In this document: positions 58,536 to 64,000 of the stretch, one piece after another | Layout: each line of letters opens with the position of its first letter | Numbering within the stretch: position 1 is the stretch's first letter | Assembly: GCA_963693085.1 (NCBI GenBank) | Contig: OY856411.1 | Span: 70,848,001 to 70,912,000 of the forward strand | Length of the DNA stretch: 64,000 nt | Source: Alisma plantago-aquatica | Lineage: Eukaryota > Streptophyta > Magnoliopsida > Alismatales > Alismataceae | Reading direction: 5' to 3' | Position numbers and translations under genes: made by a program | The notes under the pieces: generated by a model | What the model saw: the letters and a program-made list of their open reading frames with translations, nothing else | Told to the model about the DNA's origin: nothing | Database searches by the model: none

Positions 58536-59523
58536 TTGTTGCAATAGATTAGGGACATGGCTTCATGGGTCTTAAGTGATCAATCTTCTAGGTATGCAAT
58601 CAGGTGGGATATGTTCATTGTGGTTAGTCTCTCCCTATCAGGTTCAACCTAGGTCCCTTCTCGATCGGCTATGGAGGTTAGAATTGCCATCGGTTCTCTG
58701 GATGTATGTAGCTCCCAGGGTCACAGGGGTCAGTTTGCATATTGTCGTAATCATGCAAAGGTTGGGCGGAGGCACCTTATAGAGTGAGAGAAGTGGTGCC
58801 TTTGACTGTAGAGTTGTAGTGTGGGTCTAGGGTGGTGTTTGTCAGCCTTCGAGTCTGGGGTATGTTGAGGTCCTGTGTGGTGCATTAGATCGAGTGAAAG
58901 GGAAGGAAGAGATGAGGGATCTAGGGAGGCCAAAGGTTGGAGGGAGAGGTATCAGTCTGTATGAGTACTACGTATGGGAGGCTCTAGGAAGAGGAAACTA
59001 GGTGTAGCTTGCTGGCAAGGAATTCAACATCAGTAAGTCGTGGTGGATATGGTTGTAGAGTCTATAATTCCATTGTGGTTGCTTGCAGATCTGTGTAGTA
59101 GGTGCCCAGTAAGGTTTGATTCTTGTAGGGATGGCATGCAGGTTGGAGGTGTTGTGATTGACCACACAAGGAGGGCAGTGACCTATAATGGACTAATGTC
59201 ATTTCCTAGCAAGATATCATAGTCGGGGGACTTGCAGATCTGTAGTGGCTCTATTTTTTATAAGATGTAGCCAATGATCATGGGAATTATAGGGATTCGT
59301 GAAGGACGGTAGGTGTCTATAGATCCATGACGCCTGATGGGTGATGGTTTCTTGGGATCAAGTAGAGGTAGAGGCTTGTTGCATCGAGTTCGAAGGAAAG
59401 AAGATATAAGGAGGGCAAAGGAAGAGAAGAGTAGGAAGAGAGAGGATGATCAAGATGGCATGCTAAGGTTCGATCATGGGAGGTATCGGGACATAGGAGA
59501 GTCTCGGTAGCTCTGAAACAACT
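58536..59523 (-). other. Decayed interior of a further LTR element
   Basis: Purine-rich plus strand, no readable protein. Its right end has a PBS-like GCTCTGAAACAA (59510-59521, 10 of 12 matches to the inverse tRNA-iMet site) directly before the LTR at 59524, so it is the 5' end of a minus-strand element into which E5 probably inserted. Confidence 0.45.
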
Positions 59524-60142
59524 TGTATCAACGTCATTACGTGGAGGGAGAACTCCAAGGTTTTTGTGAGGGAAAGGTCAAGATAGTGTTACCTGATTAT
59601 TTAAGATATCTAATTAATAATATAGTTAATGAAATATTCACTTGTTCCTTTTGTAACTCCTTAAACTCTAGACCAATAGCTATGAAATTTTACATATGGG
59701 TTTACTTTCTATTTGACTAAGCTTTAAAGACATTCACATCATCAATTTATGAAAATAACATATCTAACTCATTTATCTCATAATTGGCTATAACATCAAT
59801 TTCTTTATATTTGATTAGTATTTCATTGATTCCAAATCAATAGTGGTGAAATTGACAGTAATAGATGAGTTCAAGGTTTAATCAAGTTTTGAGGCTCGAA
59901 AACATCAATGTTGACTAAAGGGGTTCAAATATGACAATTGATACTCAAATGAGGGATTGAATTGCAAATGTTATTCCAAGTGAGATAAAAATTGGAGGAA
60001 TCTACCTTGGGGACTAATGGTATCAATATATGAGATAAATTCTCAATGTGGGTGCATAAAACTTAGAATGAAGGACAACTTTGCAAAAGGAATCAATATT
60101 AGGGGAAATAATAATAATAACCCAAAATTTTAGTATGTTACA
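59524..60142 (-). repeat. Putative gypsy-type 5' LTR, 619 bp
   Basis: On the minus strand it would start TGTAACATACTAAAATTTTG and end GACGTTGATACA. The start is typical of plant Ty3 LTRs and the PBS remnant abuts the other end. No second copy is in the window. Confidence 0.5.
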
Positions 60143-61559
60143 TTTGTCCAATAAGAAAAATGGAGAGATGTATATGTATTTTTCTTATCCTTCTAAATTG
60201 GGAATTTCCACACATAGACATTAATATATGTTTAGCTTTTCTCTTTGACTGACACAACAACTTAATCTCTCATGTATCATTTTTATGTAAATATTTTATG
60301 CCAACTTCATAGATGATATCTATTACCAACTTACTATAAATGTAAAATTTGAGGCCTTTAAATCAAGTATTATGCACCTCAAAGCTTTCATTTTTAAAAT
60401 ATTATGATTTTAAAAATCATAACATCCAATGATATCAAGTTTTGATCATATCTTCCTTATTACGTGAAAACTCTATTTCTCTCTTTTTTTGTTGATAATA
60501 AAAATGTACTAAAAAAGAAATATCTGAAGATGTAAATAATTCTCTCGAGGAGGCACATGGTAAATTTCATATTTGTCATTAAGATTCACAAAATCATCAA
60601 AAGATCTTTTTAGACTCATAATTAATTTCCTAATTACATCATTGTCTTACAAAATATCACTTATACTTAAATAAAGTAACATAATGCTTCAATAAGACTT
60701 GAATTTCTTATGAATACTTTTAATTAATTCGAATCTTATCATTTCAATAATTTATCGATCCACTCATTAAACATGACCACAAAATACTATTTATAAACTA
60801 TATTTCAAAATAATTTATCTATTATAACTTCAAATTTATCATATATACAAATTATACTCACAAGTCTCCAGTCCAAACTTCATCATATTCGAACAAGGGA
60901 ATCTTGAGATATTAAAGTTTTATTATTTCATTGAAATAATATGAATTACTTGAACCATTAAATCTGGCTCAACTATAGTTCTTACATATTTTATTTGAAC
61001 CATAAAACAAGCTTCGATTAGTCTATAATTTTGTCTCAAACTTCAATATCATTGTAACAACTTTCTCACCGAGTTTCATTCAAATATAGATTTGTTTAGC
61101 TATCTAAGTAAAATATCACCAAAACTTATCATTTTTGACCCATATGAATTGCATTATTATTCAAACGATATTTGACAATTCTCAGAACTTTACTGTAGAT
61201 GTATGGCTAACTTTTTGGTCATTTCTTTTGATTCATTTAGAAACACCAAAACCTTAAATTCGTGAGATGACCTATGATTGGATCTTTATCATACATATAG
61301 TGCATCATCACAAAATTCGCTCTCCTCTTTTGGTCCATATATATGTATTATTCCTTAAAGTATCATTAGTTGATCAGCATAGGGCCTAAAGCCGATAAGT
61401 TGGGAAAACCTAATAGGTATACATTGGTATAAAATCCTACAAATTGAGATTGCCATGCCTATTAATGATGAATATGTGCTTAATGGTGAATATGTAGTAA
61501 AAATGGTGAATATCTGCCAACAAACGGTGCTTAATAAGTAGGTATATTCAACTTTTTTT
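60143..61559. other. AT-rich DNA, nothing recognised
   Basis: No gene, RNA or element motif is seen. Near 61450-61515 a short ATGGTGAATATGT-like unit recurs three times. Confidence 0.5.
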
Positions 61560-61865
61560 GTAGACATTCACTATTTTGGGTGCATTTTAGCCATTTATGT
61601 GTAATTGTGTCCATTTATGTTAAACTTGTGTCATTTTTTGTATTTTGATATCCATTTTTGGCATGTTACATACAATATTTGCAAACAAAGGTGTACACAT
61701 TTTTTATCAATTTACGCCCATTATTGTTCTTTTGACGCCCGATTTTGTTCTTTCGACGACCACTTTTGCCATTTAGGCGGTCACTCTTTACTTTGGAAAG
61801 CTTGTGCCCATTTTTTCAATTTGATCTCACTTTTAGTCTTTCTGTGCCTAGTATTCATCAGTTTG
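61560..61865. repeat. Degenerate short tandem repeats (CCATTTTTG / ACGCCC units)
   Basis: Units of about 20-25 bp such as TTTGACGCCCATTTTTGTTC recur with much variation. Frames through it are low-complexity and not genes. Confidence 0.5.
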
Positions 61866-62250
61866 TCTTTTTTTTCAGTACTCCCCTCCTCACTTTCCTC
61901 CTTTTGTCAATACTTCCCTCCTCACTTATCTTATCTCTCCTTATTAATTTCTTTATCTTTCTCCATCACTCTCCTCCTCACTATAATTTATCCATTATTT
62001 CCCTCCACCTTTTCAAATACTTCCCTCCTTACTTATCTTTTCTCTCTGTATTATTTCCCTCTTCCGTCTACTTCCTTCCTCTACTCGCATCACTTCCTTC
62101 CTCTTTCATTATACTTTCCTACTCTTTTAATTTATTTTATTTTCCTTATCTCCCTCTTTACTTCCCTCTCCTTTTATTTCATTTGACTTCCCTCCACTTT
62201 TTTCTTTACTTTCCTCCTTTTATTTTATTTTTTTTCTTTCACCAAAAAAG
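61866..62250. repeat. Pyrimidine-rich tract with CTTCCCTCCT motif
   Basis: Nearly 400 bp of C+T-rich plus strand contains about ten ACTTCCCTCCT-like units at irregular 20-40-bp spacing. It yields two overlapping Phe/Leu/Ser-rich frames of about 200 codons that look membrane-like but are artefacts of composition. Confidence 0.75.
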
Positions 62251-62390
62251 GGGTACACACTCTTTTTTCTTACTCTCCCACCCATTCTCTCTCTTCAGCC
62301 ACTATTCACTTCATATTTTGTTCCATTCCAAAAAAATCCATCCTCCCAGACCTCCGAATACTACAATCTAAAAAGACAAAATTTCTCAAA

Positions 62391-63140
62391 CTTCCCAATA
62401 TCATCGTCTGAAAAGGCAAAACTTCTCAAATCACCAAATATCACCATTACCTTGCGCATAATAGCCGTGTGTGATAATTTCCATATGTGACGAAATCATT
62501 TTCATTTTTCTATAGGAGGTGTTAAAGAATGACGACATACCAAGTAAGTGAGAAATGCCAAATCCAAAATTTATCCCCTGCTTGGAACGGGGACAACATC
62601 TTTTTTCATTTTTCAATACCAGATGACATTGTTACATCTGTTGCAAATGAGTAAGACGGGGAATATTTACTCGTGCCGCTGATTTATTTGAGTCTAACGT
62701 ATTTCAATTGAGCGAGCTTCTGCCGTGCCAAAAAAAAAGGTAGACGAGAGGACGACTGCTTCCTTCTTTGTTCTATCGGTTGAAAAGTGTGATTTAGGAT
62801 CAAGTTTTAGGGCCATTTGTCGAGGTTCTAATAATCGAAAGTTGGAAGACTTCCTTGTTAACGTCACTTTGGGCAGTGCACCACCACTGTGTATCTGGGT
62901 ATTATTAAGCTGCTCAATCTGTAATGCAAGCATAGACGAGCGGTCTAGAACATTGGTAATGGTTTGCAACTCAAAACTATACATTTGCCTTACCCCGTAC
63001 AGCTTACTACCTTTTGGTTCGGACCATGGTAAATCCTAGGTGCTTAGATACGTGGCTAGTATTCCATCCCCATGAAATTGGTGTATAAGAAGTATGGTTG
63101 AACTATTAGGCTGGCCGGGAAGTATACAAAAATGACAACA
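62391..63140. repeat. 750-bp tandem duplication, unit 1
   Basis: Starts CTTCCCAATATCATCGTCTG. Differs from unit 2 by a handful of 1-2-bp indels (A-run 9 against 10, GGGG against GGG) and a few substitutions. Contains overlapping frames on both strands, interrupted here by the indels. No protein family recognised. Confidence 0.92.
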
Positions 63141-63886
63141 CTTCCCAATATCATCGTCTGAAAAGGCAAAACTTCTCAAATCACCAAATATCACCATTAC
63201 CTTGCACATAATAGGTGTGTGATAATTTCCATATGTGACGAAATCATTTTCATTTTCTATAGGAGGTGTTAAAGAATGGACGACATACCAAGTAAGTGAG
63301 AAATGCCAAATCCAAAATTTATCCCCTGCTTGGAACGAGGACACCATCTTTTTTCATTTTTCAATACCAGATGACATTGTTACATCTGTTGCAAATGAGT
63401 AAGACGGGAATATTTACTCGTGCCGCCGATTTATTTGAGTCTAACGTATTTCAATTGAGCGAGCTTCTGCCGTGCCAAAAAAAAAAGGTAGACGAGAGGA
63501 CGACTGCTTCCTTCTTTGTTCTATCGGTTGAAAAGTGTGATTTAGGATCAAGTTTTAGGGCCATTTGTCGAGGTTCTAATAATCGAAAGTTGGAAGACTT
63601 CCTTGTTAACGTCACTTTGGGCAGTGCACCACCACTGTGTATCTGGGTATTATTAAGCTGCTCAATCTGTAATGCAAGCATAGACGAGCGGTCTAGAACA
63701 TTGGTAATGGTTTGCAACTCAAAACTATACATTTGCCTTACCCCGTACAGCTTACTACCTTTTGGTTCGGACCATGGTAAATCCTAGGTGCTTAGATACG
63801 TGGCTAGTATTCCATCCCCATGAAATTGGTGTATAAGAAGTATGGTTGAACTATTAGGCTGGCCGGGAAGTATACAAAAATGACAA
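63141..63886. repeat. 750-bp tandem duplication, unit 2
   Basis: Starts with the same CTTCCCAATATCATCGTCTG and ends TATACAAAAATGACAA. It carries a 163-codon plus-strand frame (63296-63787) and minus-strand frames of 103 and 93 codons. Peptides such as LPKVTLTRKSSNFRLLEPRQ (minus) look more protein-like than the plus-strand ones, but I do not recognise either. It might be an exon fragment captured by a transposon. Confidence 0.92.
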
Positions 63887-63903
63887 AGATGGATCGTATG
63901 AGT

Positions 63904-64000
63904 TGTCGTGACCCCAAATTTGGAGTGTTTTGAATTATCACAAATATGCTAAGAGGAAACAGTAGATTATATGCATACATATCATAACAAATCCGACCTC
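63904..64000 (+). other. Possible start of another LTR, cut by window end
   Basis: TGTCGTGACCCCAAATTTGG has the form of plant gypsy LTR starts (TGTCATGACCCC type). Only about 100 bp are visible and no partner is available. Confidence 0.25.

Noticed and set aside
58751..59222. Possible protease of the decayed minus-strand element (YDILLGND-like string)
   Set aside because: A single short similarity with stops on both sides; too weak to annotate as a domain.
61605..62371. Two overlapping frames of about 200 codons with membrane-like Phe/Leu/Ser composition
   Set aside because: Produced by the pyrimidine-rich low-complexity tract; overlapping in different frames with no motif.

Overview
The window is a nest of plant transposable elements. 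I find no convincing host gene, tRNA, rRNA or CRISPR array. The source is a seed-plant genome, almost certainly angiosperm heterochromatin. The reasons are LTR retrotransposons primed by initiator tRNA-Met (TGGTATCAGAGC-type sites), a Ty3 element with a chromodomain, an Athila-type element with the GGCGCCGTTG leader, a Sirevirus-like copia derivative, a plant L1 LINE, and foldback MITEs inside (AT)n runs. Species cannot be told from sequence alone.

Layout. (1) 1-928 and 31205-32921 are two halves of a Ty1/copia element on the minus strand (gag, protease, integrase start, 5' LTR). It was split in its Gag zinc knuckle by (2) E1, a Ty3 chromovirus of Tekay/Del type at 929-31199, with 4.8-kb LTRs and target duplication GTGGC. 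The E1 5' LTR was itself hit twice: by E2 (12945-19037, Sirevirus-like, gag only, duplication ACTTT) and by E3 (19439-29219, Athila-like, gag-protease plus env-like frame but no RT/RNase H/integrase, duplication AGCTT). (3) 33900-35960 is a decayed relative of E1 on the plus strand. (4) 36823-42702 holds two copies of one foldback MITE in (AT)n runs; the second is split by a 4.9-kb L1 LINE with a 12-bp target duplication. (5) 43606-58535 is E5, a pair of 2.2-kb LTRs around only 0.9 kb of non-coding DNA. Its right LTR contains E4, a 9-kb Ty1/copia element (48385-57421, duplication ATTAC), and a microsatellite-bounded foldback element (57543-58064). (6) 58536-60142 is the 5' end of another decayed element, followed by AT-rich DNA, a pyrimidine-rich tract and, at 62391-63886, a nearly perfect 750-bp tandem duplication of unknown nature.

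How the parts relate. Insertion order can be read from the nesting: copia host, then E1, then E2 and E3; MITE, then LINE; E5, then E4 and the third foldback. Several elements (E2, E3, E5, probably E4) lack a usable polymerase yet keep well-matched LTRs, so they were probably moved by enzymes of relatives. The most striking unexplained signal is that E1, E2, E3 and E4, from different lineages, each carry their own family of short CG-containing palindromes, clustered in the LTRs and (E2, E3, E4) again inside the element. In E2, E4 and the interior of E3 the cluster lies just upstream of a TATA-like box. In E3 that internal box precedes the env-like frame, which suggests a second promoter.
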